DNA of 64,000 nt from Craterostigma plantagineum (taxonomy: Eukaryota > Streptophyta > Magnoliopsida > Lamiales > Linderniaceae), in the NCBI GenBank assembly GCA_027422505.1, contig JAPQWV010000405.1, positions 1 through 64,000 on the forward strand, read 5' to 3'. A program made the translations under genes and the position numbers. This document shows positions 1-10,523 of this stretch, one piece after another. The first letter of the stretch is position 1. Each line of letters starts with the position of its first letter. Under the pieces are notes generated by a model. The model did no database searches, was not told the origin of the DNA, and saw nothing but the letters and a program-made list of their open reading frames with translations.

Positions 1-1163
1 CAAGCATCAAGGCAACCTGATAGGGAGACATTGGTGAATAACATGACTGAATTAGCTTTCATGTATCACATATGGATATTTTAGAAATGGTGGTGTGAGC
101 TTACATTTACTCTTTCGACCCTTCGCATTTCATCTTCCAGCAACGACAACTGAGCAGCAGAAGTCCAATGAATGCAGTCGACCGGGCTGTAATAAAAGAG
201 GCAGAATTGCAGTATTTCACAGTAAATTGCAGTGATAATCAACAGCAAAAGTACGAATGACAGAGAAAGAACCCTTTTTTTACCAGCATTCGATGGCTGC
301 TTGGACTGAGTCGGTCTTTCCGACCTGCTTGCAAGCTCTGGCCCTTCCAAAGTCTTCCTCGATCTCAAATACATCGGGACAAACCATCGCACACTTCTTA
401 CAACCTATAGGATTTATTACTACATACGTAAATTGAGGGAGACAAAAAATGCACGAAGAGATAGCTGAAAGTAAAAGTCTCACCAATGCAGCTAAACTCG
501 TCGACAAATAAATGATCCCTTGGCATGGAATCGTCGAAAAATGGATTCGTAGCTGTCGATGAATATCCATGAATCTCGTCGTAAACCCTTCGCTGGGCGG
601 GATCGCTGAGAACCTAAACGAGACACAAGTAGTACTCAAATAAGATCGGGGAAGATACATTACGTCGCACGACAAAGACAATCGAAAACTCACCGCGTAA
701 ACCTCGTTAACGAAAGTGCAGAAATTCATTGTCTGTGGATCGTCACCACAAACATCTGGGTGGCAAGATTTCATGCAATTGTAATAGGCTTTCTTTATCT
801 CATCCTGCGTGGCATCTGGGAGCTGGCGATTTCCCAAAGAAAAGAGAGAAAGAAAATCAACAATTAGGGCTTTGTAAATCCCAAATAAAGAAAGAAAGAA
901 AGGGAAGAAATCAAATCCGAGATTATTACCAATCCGAGAACGGAGTAGTAATCATCCGCAGCGTCCTCAAATGATGTCGAGGATTCCTCTGCAGCAACCC
1001 TCACTCGGCCGACACCCTTCATTCTTCGTCCTCCTCCAATACTGAAGTTAATCCCTCTGTTCTTACCCAACGATGGAAATGAACTCCTCGGACATAAAAC
1101 CCTCGCTGGGCTTTGTAAGTTCTTCAGCGTATCCGTACAAACAGGCGGCAACAATTGAGCCAT
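1..1163 (-). CDS. DnaJ-ferredoxin chaperone (DJC76/77/82 family), partial, runs off left edge
   Basis: Chloroplast-type J-domain protein fused to a ferredoxin-like 4Fe-4S domain. Exons that I can join by GT/AG and frame: 930-1163, 694-822, 484-613, 284-404, 105-186 and 1-16; the last exon continues beyond the window. The N-terminus (MAQLLPPVCTDT...) looks like a transit peptide. The J domain starts at DDYYSVLGL and keeps the HPD motif (SCHPDVCG) that stimulates Hsp70 ATPase. The ferredoxin part has CIGCKKCAMVCP (Cx2Cx2Cx3CP) followed by a later CCPVDCIHW. This order matches the plant DJC76/DJC77/DJC82 group; which member is uncertain. I chose the ATG at 1163 because the in-frame sequence upstream of it has no ATG. 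A possible 5' leader intron acceptor (TTCTTACAG) lies near 1230. The F-box gene is divergent on the other side. The fold is clear; the exact in vivo role is inferred. Confidence 0.85.
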
Positions 1164-2060
1164 CGTGCAGCACAAGAATCCCTTCAAAATCTCAGCTTTT
1201 TTTTTTCTTTAATCTCCTTAGATTTTTCTGTAAGAATGAATACCTAAGCTACCGTTGTTGACGACAATTATATGAGCACAGAGGATATATATAGTTGGTT
1301 TTCTTGGAAGGAAGAGGAAGCTCACAGTGCACACATATATAATGGTATCGTATGATCCTGCGATGATGCACGTAATTCTTATGAGAAGCGAAGAGTTTTG
1401 AAGAGCTGGGAAATGGTGTAAGTGCTGCCATGGCACAGCTCGCCTCGCCCATTTGTCTTGTCTTGGACAAAGAATCTAGATTGGACCAAAACTGAATCTA
1501 GACAGAAAAAAGCAGCAAGGTAAGGCACTTACGTGTCCTTTGTAGGGTGCGTGTGGAAGGGTGCAGTTGAATTTTATATTATTTAGTTTTTATTTTTTAA
1601 GCATACTTACAATTTTAACTTTTTACGACCAATTTCTGTTTGTATTTGAAAAATAGAAAGAAATACAAATGAATTTAAAATACATACGGCGATCGCCTGC
1701 TCATCCAGTATTTCGGATTACATATCACGTAACACGATGATCTGATCTCATATTAATTTTGACTAATTACAAATTCGTCGTGATATACTAGACTAGTTTT
1801 GGACTAAATATGATTCTCACCATTAACGTAGCGTAGACATTTCAGTTGATTAAGTTTTCTTTTCTTGTTAGAATATGGTTCTCTTGGGACTTGGTGGTGA
1901 TTATTCTGGCAACAACAATCTCTGTCTTCTTTCCTATGTACAAATTTATTACAGTTTTTTTTTTTAAATTTCATGTCCTTAATTACGACCCATCTCCATA
2001 CACTTAAGAGTCACAGTCTCACCTTCTCCAACCTCAGTTTCAGCTCTTCTCTGTCTAACA
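1164..2060. other. divergent intergenic region between the DnaJ-ferredoxin and F-box genes
   Basis: About 900 bp shared upstream of two genes transcribed away from each other. The part near 1230-1490 probably holds the 5' leader of the minus-strand gene. From 1560 to 1980 it is AT-rich with no convincing coding frame. No repeat or RNA gene recognised. Confidence 0.6.
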
Positions 2061-3377
2061 ATGTCCGATTACGTTCCTCAAGAACTACTGATCAAAATCC
2101 TCGTAAAGCTGCCGCCGAAGCCTCTGATACGATTCAGATGCGTCTCTAAGTCATGGAATTCACTAATCTCAAGCCCATACTTCATCTCATTGCACACTCA
2201 GCAAACCGTTATGACCAGCACCAAAGACGGCGGCAGAACCATCGTTAGGTGCTATTCCAAGGCTCAGAACAGCGAAGTCTATTCCGTCCACGCCGACGAC
2301 GGCGACGAAGGCTTCAGTCGTCTCCCAGACATCAGAATCGAATACCCTTTTCGCGACTCCGTGCGATTCTATTACAGAATCGTGGGTTCTTGCAATGGCG
2401 TTTTCTGCTTGGCCGATGATTTATTCGGCCCCCTTCGTTCCGTCGTACTGTGGAATCCCACTATCAGGAGAAAGGTGAAGCTTCCATTGCCTCAGGCGAC
2501 TTATAACCAAGATGCGCCGCAGTCTGCACTTGCCCTAGGTTTCGGCTTTGACGCTATGAGCGATGATTACAAGGTTGTACGAATGGCGTTTGCTCTGAAC
2601 GAGGATGATCGCTACGTATCCCCTATGGACGCAGAGGTTTATGCCTTGAGCACGGGCGAATGGCGTAAGATAAACCGAAATGGCAATCAGAATTGCGTGG
2701 TTGACTACTTCTGGTCACAGGTTTATCTCCATGGTAATGTTCATTGGATCGCTTATAGGTTGAATCAACCCATGGAGGAGGAGGAGCAAGGCGAATTCGA
2801 GAGCTTAATCATGGTGTTTGACATTGCCCGCGAGGTGTTCGACGAAATGCCGCTGCCAAATTCACTGAAAAACGAATTCCCATCAGAAATGAACGTCACC
2901 AGCATCGAACAATCGATTGCCGTCATCCATTACGGTTCTCGGGCATGGTGCCAGAGTTTCTCCATATGGGTCATGACGAATTACGGCGATAAAGCATCGT
3001 GGAGCCAGCGATATAGTGTTAACAATCTCGACGGTGGAATAGGGATGGTTCTTGGGGTCAGAGCGAAAGAACGCTTGCTCGTTACATCGAAGAATGGAGG
3101 GCTGAAATCGTACGATCCTTTCACGGGCAAAGAATCAGATCTTGGGGTTTTGGGAACGAAGAACTCGTTCTACGTTGGGCCTTACGTGGAGTCACTTGCT
3201 CTGCTTAATGAGGGAACAGAGGCGCGAGAAATTACTGAGAATGAGATTGAAAAAGATTGTGATGACGATGGTAATGATGATGAGATCGGTGACGAATACT
3301 CCATTGGAGATGTCGAAAAGAGCGAGTTTTGGATGCAAGCTAGTGTGACGCAATACCTTGCAGCTTTGCTTGGTTGA
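2061..3377 (+). CDS. F-box protein with FBA-type associated domain
   Basis: Single-exon gene for 438 residues. An N-terminal F-box (about residues 3-45, PQELLIKILVKLPPKPLIRF then CVSKSWNSLI) would bind the SKP1 adaptor of an SCF ubiquitin ligase. It is followed by the F-box-associated interaction domain (about 100-300) with the usual blocks: GSCNGVFCLA, LWNPTIRR, LGFGFDAMSDDYKVV and VYLHGNVHWIAY. These domains select substrates; the substrate here is unknown. The C-terminus (about 375-425) is unusually acidic, rich in D and E. The family resembles CPR1/At3g06240-type proteins, but I do not assign an ortholog. An AATAAA lies about 40 bp past the stop. The gene converges with the STIPL1-like gene, with only about 215 bp between stop codons. 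Confidence 0.93.
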   Translation: MSDYVPQELLIKILVKLPPKPLIRFRCVSKSWNSLISSPYFISLHTQQTVMTSTKDGGRTIVRCYSKAQNSEVYSVHADDGDEGFSRLPDIRIEYPFRDSVRFYYRIVGSCNGVFCLADDLFGPLRSVVLWNPTIRRKVKLPLPQATYNQDAPQSALALGFGFDAMSDDYKVVRMAFALNEDDRYVSPMDAEVYALSTGEWRKINRNGNQNCVVDYFWSQVYLHGNVHWIAYRLNQPMEEEEQGEFESLIMVFDIAREVFDEMPLPNSLKNEFPSEMNVTSIEQSIAVIHYGSRAWCQSFSIWVMTNYGDKASWSQRYSVNNLDGGIGMVLGVRAKERLLVTSKNGGLKSYDPFTGKESDLGVLGTKNSFYVGPYVESLALLNEGTEAREITENEIEKDCDDDGNDDEIGDEYSIGDVEKSEFWMQASVTQYLAALLG

Positions 3378-3416
3378 TCGTTCGACAATCATTTCGTCGT
3401 ATTTCTTGTCGTTTCG

Positions 3417-3422
3417 AATAAA
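3417..3422 (+). terminator. poly(A) signal of the F-box gene
   Basis: AATAAA about 40 bp downstream of the F-box stop codon, in the short convergent gap before the STIPL1-like gene. Confidence 0.55.
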
Positions 3423-3593
3423 GATCGGTTTAGTCCAATTGCAACATGCGTGAAAATATATATGTTCAATCATTCTATTACTACTGGTAATCAATGAACA
3501 TCATAATGTCGAAATAATCAGCATTAGAAAGTACAACAGAAGTTACCAAATCTAACGTACAAAACAGCAAAAAGAAGCTGCTAACGCTTTTCC

Positions 3594-6128
3594 TTACCTT
3601 TGTCGTCTCAAGCCAGAACGACTATGCAAGTCAAGAAGCTGCTCAAGGGAGACCAAAGACCAAGAATCGTCGATCTGAGCAAACACCTTCTGATTAAGAG
3701 AGTCAACGACTACGCTTATGTTCCCAAATCCGTATATCTGATGCCCGTCGTGCGTCCTCCCAGGTTTAGGCTTGAAGAGCAAACCGTTCTGCTGAGCGTG
3801 CACTTCGATGACTTCTTTCAAGCTCATCTCAAGCCCACCGCCAGGTGGCACCATTGCTGGGCGTCGTTGGGCTTGCTCGGCTGCTTTCTTCTGTGCCTCG
3901 AACTTCCTCAGCTCGTTCACCCTTAGATAACTCATGTTCTCCTTCAGACCAGGTGGGGCCACCTCCAACCCTTCGACGGCTTGGTTCATCATGTCCAAAG
4001 CGAGGTTGACTCTGTATCTGACGTGCTCGTTCGCCTGAAGCTCGGGCGGGATTTCTTCCTTCCAGCCAAGATACCATTTCGTCACTTCCTCAAAATTAGG
4101 GTTGTGACAAAGCCAATGGTACAACACTTCTTGCCACTTGTTGAAGAAAACGTCCATGATCTGAAGCATGTGGTGGATAGGGATGACGCTCGCCCACGTC
4201 ATCACCCACTTGAACTGTACGAGGTTCTGATTCGCCGGGTTGATCTGAAACTCGTTCATGACATCCCTGAGTTTAGGAACGATGTATCGAACCATGAGAT
4301 GCTCCCAGTTGGCGGGATCGAATACGTTCTTCCATGGAGATAGTATGTAGTAAGCAGAAGGGTCGCTTGGATGCCAGGCATGAAGAACGCTCGCTAATCT
4401 TGTACGTATCGTGTGGTAGTGATTCTCCAACTTGTGCCCGAGAATAGGTAGCCATGGATGAATCCAAGTGTGAATAGGGATGGTTTCCCTACGTGGGTCC
4501 CAAGAATCGACGGCAGAAGATATCTTTGGAAGGATTACTGTATCTAGTATGGTCTGTAATACAAGGGGTGGCAAAAGTTCTTCCCAATACTCCACGAACT
4601 TAATCATTGGCTCGGGATCTCGAGCTTGCCAAGAGTTGGTGCCACAAATTCTCACGGCGGGGAATACGACTTCCATGAGAAGCTGAACGTAAGGAGATGA
4701 AGCAGCCGAGAGATTGAACGAGTCTTTGCCTTGTAATAATTTCCTCCACTTGCGAACGACCTCCAAACCGTGTGTTGGATTCTGAAGTGGGTCCCATCCC
4801 TGGAAATTTCTAATAAATAAAGGCAGAGCATAGGAACATGCTATACACGATAAGTTGCATAGAGTATAAACATCCGTAAATCTTGACTGCAGATCCAAAA
4901 ATAGATTCGCAAGGGATTCAAGCGTTAGTGTCCCCATGGAATTCTTTTCCTCTATCTGGTCGAGTACATTAACCACCTCTTCCATTTCCGTAAGCTGTCG
5001 CTTCTGTTCATCGGCATCTTCTCGCAGCTTCTCCTTTTCCTTTTGTAATGCAACCACGGTCTCTCTCTCATTTCTCAAGTCTCGATCCAATTTCTGTATG
5101 TCAAGCTCTGCCAAATCCACTATCAACCTGATATTGTGTTGAAGTTCAGGCATAGCCACGTCTTCTTCTCTGGCTTTCTCCTCTGCATTCAAGTTCTCTA
5201 AATTAGTCAAAACTCGGACCTGTGGTCCTCTCATGTCAAAAACCTTCTGTACAACTTCGATGCCTTGTTCTTGCTTCTTGGCCAGCAATTCTTCTGCTGT
5301 TATGTAAGACTTATTCTTCTTCTTCGCCGCTTGCTTCAACCAAACCTTCTCCTTAGACCGAACACTCACAGCAGCTTCGCCGGTAAGTGGCAGTGGTTTT
5401 TCCACAGATTCCTCCTTCAACGCCGAACGAGAAGTCTCTTTATAGTCGTTGAAACCCATCCCCATATTCTTCGGACGCAACTTGGCTTCGATCGGCGCAA
5501 CAATTCCCTGTTCGTTCTTACCAAGACCACCTCCTTTGTAGCCCATCTTCTCGAGTAACTTCAACCCAATACCTTTCGTATGCTTTTCAAAAGAGCCAAC
5601 GCCAGAGGGATTTGACTCTTTCTTAACACCTTGGGATGACTTCTTCGCTAATGCAGCTTTCTCCTTTTCTTTTCGCCGCACAGCACCCTCCTTAATCTTC
5701 TTTCCCAAAGCTGTCGGTAAGAAGTCGTCTTCATCTCCGTATTTGCCGTCATTTCTCGAAGAAGCATAGCCTAATCCACTGCCTAAACCTCCATTCTTAG
5801 CCTCTTCTTCCACCATCGCCTCAACGCTCTCCTCCCTAGCACTACGATCATCCTCCTGGCTGGGCATAAAAGAGCCAGTCGAAACGAAACTCACTGGCTT
5901 TGTGTAGTCGGCCTTTTTCCCCAACAAATCTTTTTTGCGCCTCTTCGATCCCAAACCCAACCCTTCCTCGGCGTCGGAGTCGCTATCAGCAAACACGCCA
6001 TAAAGAACATCGTCTTTCGTCTGAGTACGTTTTGCTCTGCTTCTGCCGTAAAACTCACCACCAATCCACTGCCCATCATCATAATCTTTATCCATGTTAA
6101 AATTTTCCATTTCCTGATACTCGTCCAT
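3594..6128 (-). CDS. STIPL1: G-patch/GCFC spliceosome disassembly factor (STIPL1/TFIP11/NTR1 family)
   Basis: Intronless 844-residue ORF. Order: acidic N-terminal TIP-N region (about 1-110, with ADSDSDAEEGLGLG), a G-patch at about 184-230 (KGIGLKLLEKMGYKGGGLGK), a coiled-coil stretch near 345-400, then a GCFC domain rich in W and P (VVFPAVRICGTNSWQARDPE, WIHPWLPILG). The C-terminus carries the conserved MSLKEVIEVHAQQNGLLFKP. This is the family of yeast Ntr1, human TFIP11 and Arabidopsis STIPL1, which bring the Prp43-type helicase to the lariat-intron spliceosome in the nucleus. Length agrees with the plant homologues (about 850). Upstream, a 5' leader intron is likely (donor CAG/GTAACT, acceptor CCCCAG). 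The MULE insertion begins only about 250 bp upstream of the start codon, so the promoter may have been displaced. Confidence 0.95.
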   Translation of the reverse strand: MDEYQEMENFNMDKDYDDGQWIGGEFYGRSRAKRTQTKDDVLYGVFADSDSDAEEGLGLGSKRRKKDLLGKKADYTKPVSFVSTGSFMPSQEDDRSAREESVEAMVEEEAKNGGLGSGLGYASSRNDGKYGDEDDFLPTALGKKIKEGAVRRKEKEKAALAKKSSQGVKKESNPSGVGSFEKHTKGIGLKLLEKMGYKGGGLGKNEQGIVAPIEAKLRPKNMGMGFNDYKETSRSALKEESVEKPLPLTGEAAVSVRSKEKVWLKQAAKKKNKSYITAEELLAKKQEQGIEVVQKVFDMRGPQVRVLTNLENLNAEEKAREEDVAMPELQHNIRLIVDLAELDIQKLDRDLRNERETVVALQKEKEKLREDADEQKRQLTEMEEVVNVLDQIEEKNSMGTLTLESLANLFLDLQSRFTDVYTLCNLSCIACSYALPLFIRNFQGWDPLQNPTHGLEVVRKWRKLLQGKDSFNLSAASSPYVQLLMEVVFPAVRICGTNSWQARDPEPMIKFVEYWEELLPPLVLQTILDTVILPKISSAVDSWDPRRETIPIHTWIHPWLPILGHKLENHYHTIRTRLASVLHAWHPSDPSAYYILSPWKNVFDPANWEHLMVRYIVPKLRDVMNEFQINPANQNLVQFKWVMTWASVIPIHHMLQIMDVFFNKWQEVLYHWLCHNPNFEEVTKWYLGWKEEIPPELQANEHVRYRVNLALDMMNQAVEGLEVAPPGLKENMSYLRVNELRKFEAQKKAAEQAQRRPAMVPPGGGLEMSLKEVIEVHAQQNGLLFKPKPGRTHDGHQIYGFGNISVVVDSLNQKVFAQIDDSWSLVSLEQLLDLHSRSGLRRQR

Positions 6129-6145
6129 CTTTAGTTATTTTGACC

Positions 6146-6244
6146 CTGGGGATGTGAAAGGCCGAATACCGATTTATTCAACTCTACAAGCGAAAGAACA
6201 CATCAACAGCTATTTGTATGACAGGAAAATAAAGTACTAGTTAC
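6146..6244 (-). other. probable 5' UTR intron of the STIPL1-like gene
   Basis: Reading the minus strand, CAG/GTAACTAGT at 6244 and CCCCAG/GGTC at 6146 bracket about 99 bp just upstream of the start codon. The plant family typically has an intronless CDS. The intron call rests only on splice-site consensus. Confidence 0.5.
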
Positions 6245-6364
6245 CTGCGATTGAGTACTGCGCGAATGGGGTTGCAAATCTTTGGTTGTCGGCGAATAGG
6301 CGGCAATTGAGATTGTCTCAGAAATTGCGGGTGATTAGGGCGTGAGCTTTTTTCTATGAAGAAT

Positions 6365-6373
6365 GGGAGACGA
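6365..6373. repeat. 9-bp target site duplication, left copy
   Basis: GGGAGACGA directly abuts the left terminus; the same nine bases lie at 28909-28917 after the right terminus. The bases next to each copy differ, so the duplication is exactly 9 bp. Confidence 0.88.
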
Positions 6374-6429
6374 GGAGAATTTTAAAAAAGAGGAATGATT
6401 CTATTTCGTTTTAAAAAAAGAGGAACGGG
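6374..6429 (+). repeat. MULE left terminal inverted repeat
   Basis: Begins GGAGAATTTTAAAAAA and contains two copies of a TTTTAAAAAA(A)GAGGAA block. It aligns without gaps to the reverse complement of 28853-28908, about 38 of 56 matches by eye. Confidence 0.75.
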
Positions 6430-6494
6430 TTCTCAAATGACTGAAATACCCTTACTAAAAAACTGGTTAAGGAGGCTAATCCGTTTTTTTAACA

Positions 6495-6860
6495 GTGAAA
6501 AGTTATTCGAGTGACACAATACTCGAATAATCGACTCGAATAAATGCATTTTTGATTTATTAAAAGCGAAAAATTATTCGGATTTATTCGAGTAAAAGCA
6601 AGACTCGAATGATTTACTCTAATAATAAATCGAAGAGATAAGGTGACTCGAATAATGTGCAGAAAATTTAAACGAGTAAGCTACATTATTCGAGTATCTT
6701 ATCGAGAGTTCTTTTCGAGTCAAAACTCGAATAAAGAACTCGAATAATATACTCGAATAAGCAGTGTTTTAAAAAGCTCGGAAAGAAAATTAGACACAAA
6801 TCACTCGAAAACCTTAAATCCCTCGCGCTCTCTCTTCGAATACAAATCACTCGAAAAATC
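6495..6860. repeat. left subterminal cluster of the TTATTCGAGT / ACTCGAATAA motif
   Basis: About a dozen full or near copies of a 10-bp motif in both orientations (for example at 6497, 6520, 6535, 6574, 6611, 6645, 6690, 6728, 6750) between the left terminus and the first exon of the Ulp1-like gene. The motif also lies in its first intron (7139-7227). Dispersed short subterminal motifs are often transposase-binding sites; that role is inferred. Confidence 0.7.
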
Positions 6861-6884
6861 TTACACAAGCCCAAGCATAATCAA

Positions 6885-9800
6885 ATGGCGAAAAGAAAAA
6901 CGAGATCATCGGAGCCTTCCGCGCCTGTTCGTATCCGGGTGGATGAGCAAATCGACGGCGGTAGAGCCAGGGTGAGTTTTTGGTCGCATTTTGGGTTTTT
7001 GTTAAATCGAATTGGTTGAACGAATTTCTTGGTTAGATCTTTTGTTATTAGCGTTAAATCGATCGATTTTGATGTTAAATCTTTGCGTAAACGTCGTAAT
7101 CGGTCGGATTTTTGTAAAAATCTTTTTCATCGCCTTTTCGAGTTTTTTTATTCGAGTAATTAGGGTTCGAATAACTTCTTGACGTATTCGAGTGATGTTT
7201 TACTCGAATAATTTACTCGAATAACAGTGAATTTTGCTTTTTTTGCGTTTTCAGATCTATCTTCCGACGAAGTTGCCGGCGGACAATTTCTACCATGCCA
7301 CCCTCACTCTGAACGCGCAGTACATGTCGGTATGCGAACGCATCCGTACGCTTTTGAACGAGGAGGAAATGGAGGAGATGGTTAGACGGACACAGTTCGG
7401 GAACCTGATAAAGTTGGCCCGAAACCACTACAACTCGAACATGATCATGTGGTATTTGATGAGCCGGCAGGTGGAGTACATGCCGGACTCGAAGGAGTTC
7501 TGGATGGTCGTTCGTGGGCGACCATTACGATTTTCATTGGTCGAGTATTGCCTACTCACGGGCCTCGACTGCGGCGCTAACGAGCCGGAGATACCGTCGT
7601 CGAACGAGTTTGCGACGAGGCATTGGCCTGGTATTAATTCTATTTTTTATCTTTTTGATTCGTTTTTTTACTTCGATTTCAAAAACTAACGTTTGTTTTA
7701 TGGCTCGCAGGCAAGCCCGTTATATATTTACACGATTTGGAGAAGAAAATCACGGAAATGATCCGTGACGCCGGTGGAGCCTCGGGCGTTCATCCCGAGA
7801 AATTGAAGATCGCGGCCCTTTATTTTGCCGTCGGGGTGCTAGGGGAGCGGAGGGTAAAGAAGGACTTGAAGGTCAAGGAGGAGTGGCTCCGTCTGGTGGA
7901 GGACTTCGACCGCTTCAACGAATATCCTTGGGGAAGGATATCGTTCGAGGAGGTCATTTATGGTCTGAACAAAGACCTCTTGGGGAGGGCGATGGAGATG
8001 GCATCGAATGGAAGAACCCAAACAACCTTCGATATCAGCGGCTTCGTAATGCCGCTTCAGGTAAATAAATTAGTTTTGTATTATTATTTAAGACATATTA
8101 TATTTATTTTAACTTACTTCTACTCTCTTTTATCAGGTTCTGGCATACGAGTGCTGGCCGACCGTCGGCCAAGAATTTACTGTGAGAAGAGCCGGCGAAG
8201 GGCTCCCGCTACCCCGTATGTGCCATTGGAAGACGACATTTTACGGCAAGAGCTCTGCTCCGGGATGGCAAGCGGTCGAGCGTGCATTCGGTGCCGTGGC
8301 GATGGATGTAAGTATATTTATTTATTTATAATATGGATTTATTTAGATTGCGTTTTCTAAATTGTACAAATACACAGGACGTGCGGTGTTGCCTTACACC
8401 GACCGATTCTGAAGCCGATTCAAGGCACTTCCGCACGGTCGCCGGATTTTGTGGCAGCCGGAATGATGCCGTGGCCCAGAGGATAGTGGAGCATCTCCTA
8501 AATGGGCTGCCGGTCTACTGCACCGAGCATCGGCTTGCTCCGTCTCCTCCTCGGCCGTCTCCTCCTCGGCCGTCTCCTCCTCCGAGGCCGTCTCCTCCGA
8601 GGTCTTCTCCTCCGAGGCCGTCTCCTCCTCCTTCCGGCTCAATCATCGCCCATTTCGATAGAAGAATGGACAGGCTGGAAGGCGATGTACGGGATTTGCG
8701 GACGGAGATTAGGGAGCTGCGCTCGATCGTGGTCCAAGGTATGTCTTACTTAATGTTTATTTTATAAGATTATATTGATATTACGTAAATCTAACGTAAT
8801 ACTCTAATTTTGTAGCCCTTGAGAGCCTGACGCCGAGAACGGTGCAGGCGGCGGCGGAGAGGGCCGCGGCCGAGATGGAGGCCGAGATGGAGGCCGCGGC
8901 CGTGGCGGCGGAGAGGGCCGCGGCGGAGAGGGCGGCGGAGGAGAGGGCCGCGGCGGAGGCGGCCGCGGCGGATAGGGCGGCGGCGGAGAGGGCCGCGGCG
9001 GAGAGGGCGGCGGAGGAGAGGGCCGCGGCGGAGAAGGCGGCGGAGGAGAGGGCCGCGGCGGAGGCGGCCGCGTCGGAGAGGGCCGCGGCGGATAGGGTGG
9101 CGGCGGAGAGGGCCGCGGCGGAGAAGGCGGCGGAGGAGAGGGCCGCGGCGGAGGCGGCCGCGTCGGAGAGGGCCGCGGCGGATAGGGTGGCGGCGGAGAG
9201 GGCCGCGGCGGAGAAGGCGGCGGAGAGGGCCGCCGCGGATAGGGCGGCGGCGGAAGCGGAGAGGGCGGCGGCGGAGGCGGCGGCAGAAAGGGCCGCCGCG
9301 GCGTCGAAGGCAAAGAAGGCGGCGTGGGCGGAGGCGCAGAGGGCCGCGGCGGCGTCGAAGGCAAAGAAGGCGGCGGAAGCGGAGGAGAGGCGGCCACGGA
9401 CGGAACGTGCGAAGAAGAAGTCCAGGTTGCTTTCGAGTCCGTATACGCCGACGCCCGATTCGACCCCTCGCGTTGCAATACAACGCCGCTCGGACATAGA
9501 GCATATCATCGGCGAGAGGGTGAAGAGTTGGGATGCCGTCGCGGCGGAGGTGGCAAGAATGGGCGCAAAGGAGGAACGGCAAGGAATCCTCCAAGCGTAC
9601 GACAAGAAATTTTTTGCCGACCTGTCCACTCCGAAAGTGTGGCTTTCGGATGAGGTATGTGTGTTTTTTGTTAAATATGTTCTAATTATTTCGTTTAATA
9701 ACATTATATGCTATTATTGCAGCACGTCAACGAGGCATTCAGCGGGTTCACGGCGATGCAAGAAAAGTGCGTGCATGCGGAGCGAATCGCGTACGTGAAC

Positions 9801-10406
9801 GCCAACTTCGCACATGCAGTCAGGATGGAGTCCGCCAAACCGCGACCGTGGAACGTGTCCTCGTTCGACCTATTCGCCACGGGAGAGATCAATGCGATAT
9901 ACGGCGGCAAGCCGTCACTTCACTGGAGCCAAGCGGATGTGGCCGTCATCCCATTGGCATTTAACTCGCATTGGGTGCTCCTCGTCGCTCGGTTCAAGGA
10001 GAGGAACATCCCCGTTTTGGATCCGACCGCAGCAGCGATTCGGACTTGAGGGCAATGAAGCCGTTCCTCGATCCTTTGGCCGAAGTGATACCGCTGATGC
10101 TTCAACACGTAGGTGTGGAGCAAGAATCCGGGGAGAAGTTTTCTTGGGTGCGGTGCCCCAATTTCCCTCAACAACGTCTCAGGTAATTTTTTTATTTTCT
10201 CACTTTCTTATTTTCTTATTTTCTTAAACCTGAAATTGTTATATTTCTCGAACAGCGGAGAGTGCGGTATGTACATGCTTAGGGCCGCGATGTCTCTGTT
10301 GATCGGTCACAGAGATGATCTCTACGCTTTGGACGATACTAAAGTTGCCTTGTTTAGAAAGTTTTTGACTATATGTATTTATTTTAACAATTGGGATATT
10401 GTATGA
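6885..10406 (+). pseudogene. MULE-borne DUF1985 / Ulp1 (C48) SUMO-protease-like gene, frameshifted
   Basis: Exons joined by GT/AG and phase: 6885-6971, 7255-7630, 7711-8060, 8137-8307, 8378-8738, 8816-9654, 9723-10182, 10256-10406. Exons 2-4 carry a DUF1985 domain (FWMVVRGRPLRFSLVEYCLL, then FNEYPWGRISFEEVIYGL). Exon 5 has SPPRP repeats and a short coiled coil. Exon 6 encodes a long A/E/R-rich helix. Exons 7-8 carry the Ulp1 peptidase fold: His in NSHWVLLV, Asp in VLDP, Gln in FPQQ and nucleophile Cys in GECGMYM. The frame shifts by one base near 10023-10031, between Asp and Gln, so a full protease cannot be read; otherwise all introns keep phase. Such genes in other plants are SUMO-peptidase-like passengers of MULEs with unknown benefit to the element. 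Confidence 0.82.
9031..9210 (+). repeat. perfect 90-bp tandem duplication in the A/E/R-coding exon
   Basis: 9031-9120 and 9121-9210 are identical, 30 codons each, inside a larger GC-rich region (8842-9400) of degenerate GCGGCGGAGAGGGCC units. The repeat encodes alanine, glutamate and arginine in a charged helix pattern. It makes long spurious open frames on the opposite strand. Confidence 0.9.
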
Positions 10407-10523
10407 ACGGTTTTAGATATATTTGTATAGATTTTTTGATTTGGAATTGTTTTGTGTTATGGTTGGTTGAGTTGCTGTTGAGGTTGTTCAGAGTGTTCAA
10501 GGTTCAGTGTTGTTTTTTCCAAA

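Noticed and set aside
1249..1470. Minus ORF starting MSKTRQMGEAS upstream of the DnaJ gene
   Set aside because: Probably 5' leader of the DnaJ-ferredoxin gene; the transit peptide is already present downstream and no family match is seen.
8781..9704. Long minus-strand open frames of Ala/Ser and Arg/Pro repeats
   Set aside because: They are mirror frames of the GC-rich A/E/R repeat in exon 6 of the Ulp1-like gene; no domain and no start context.
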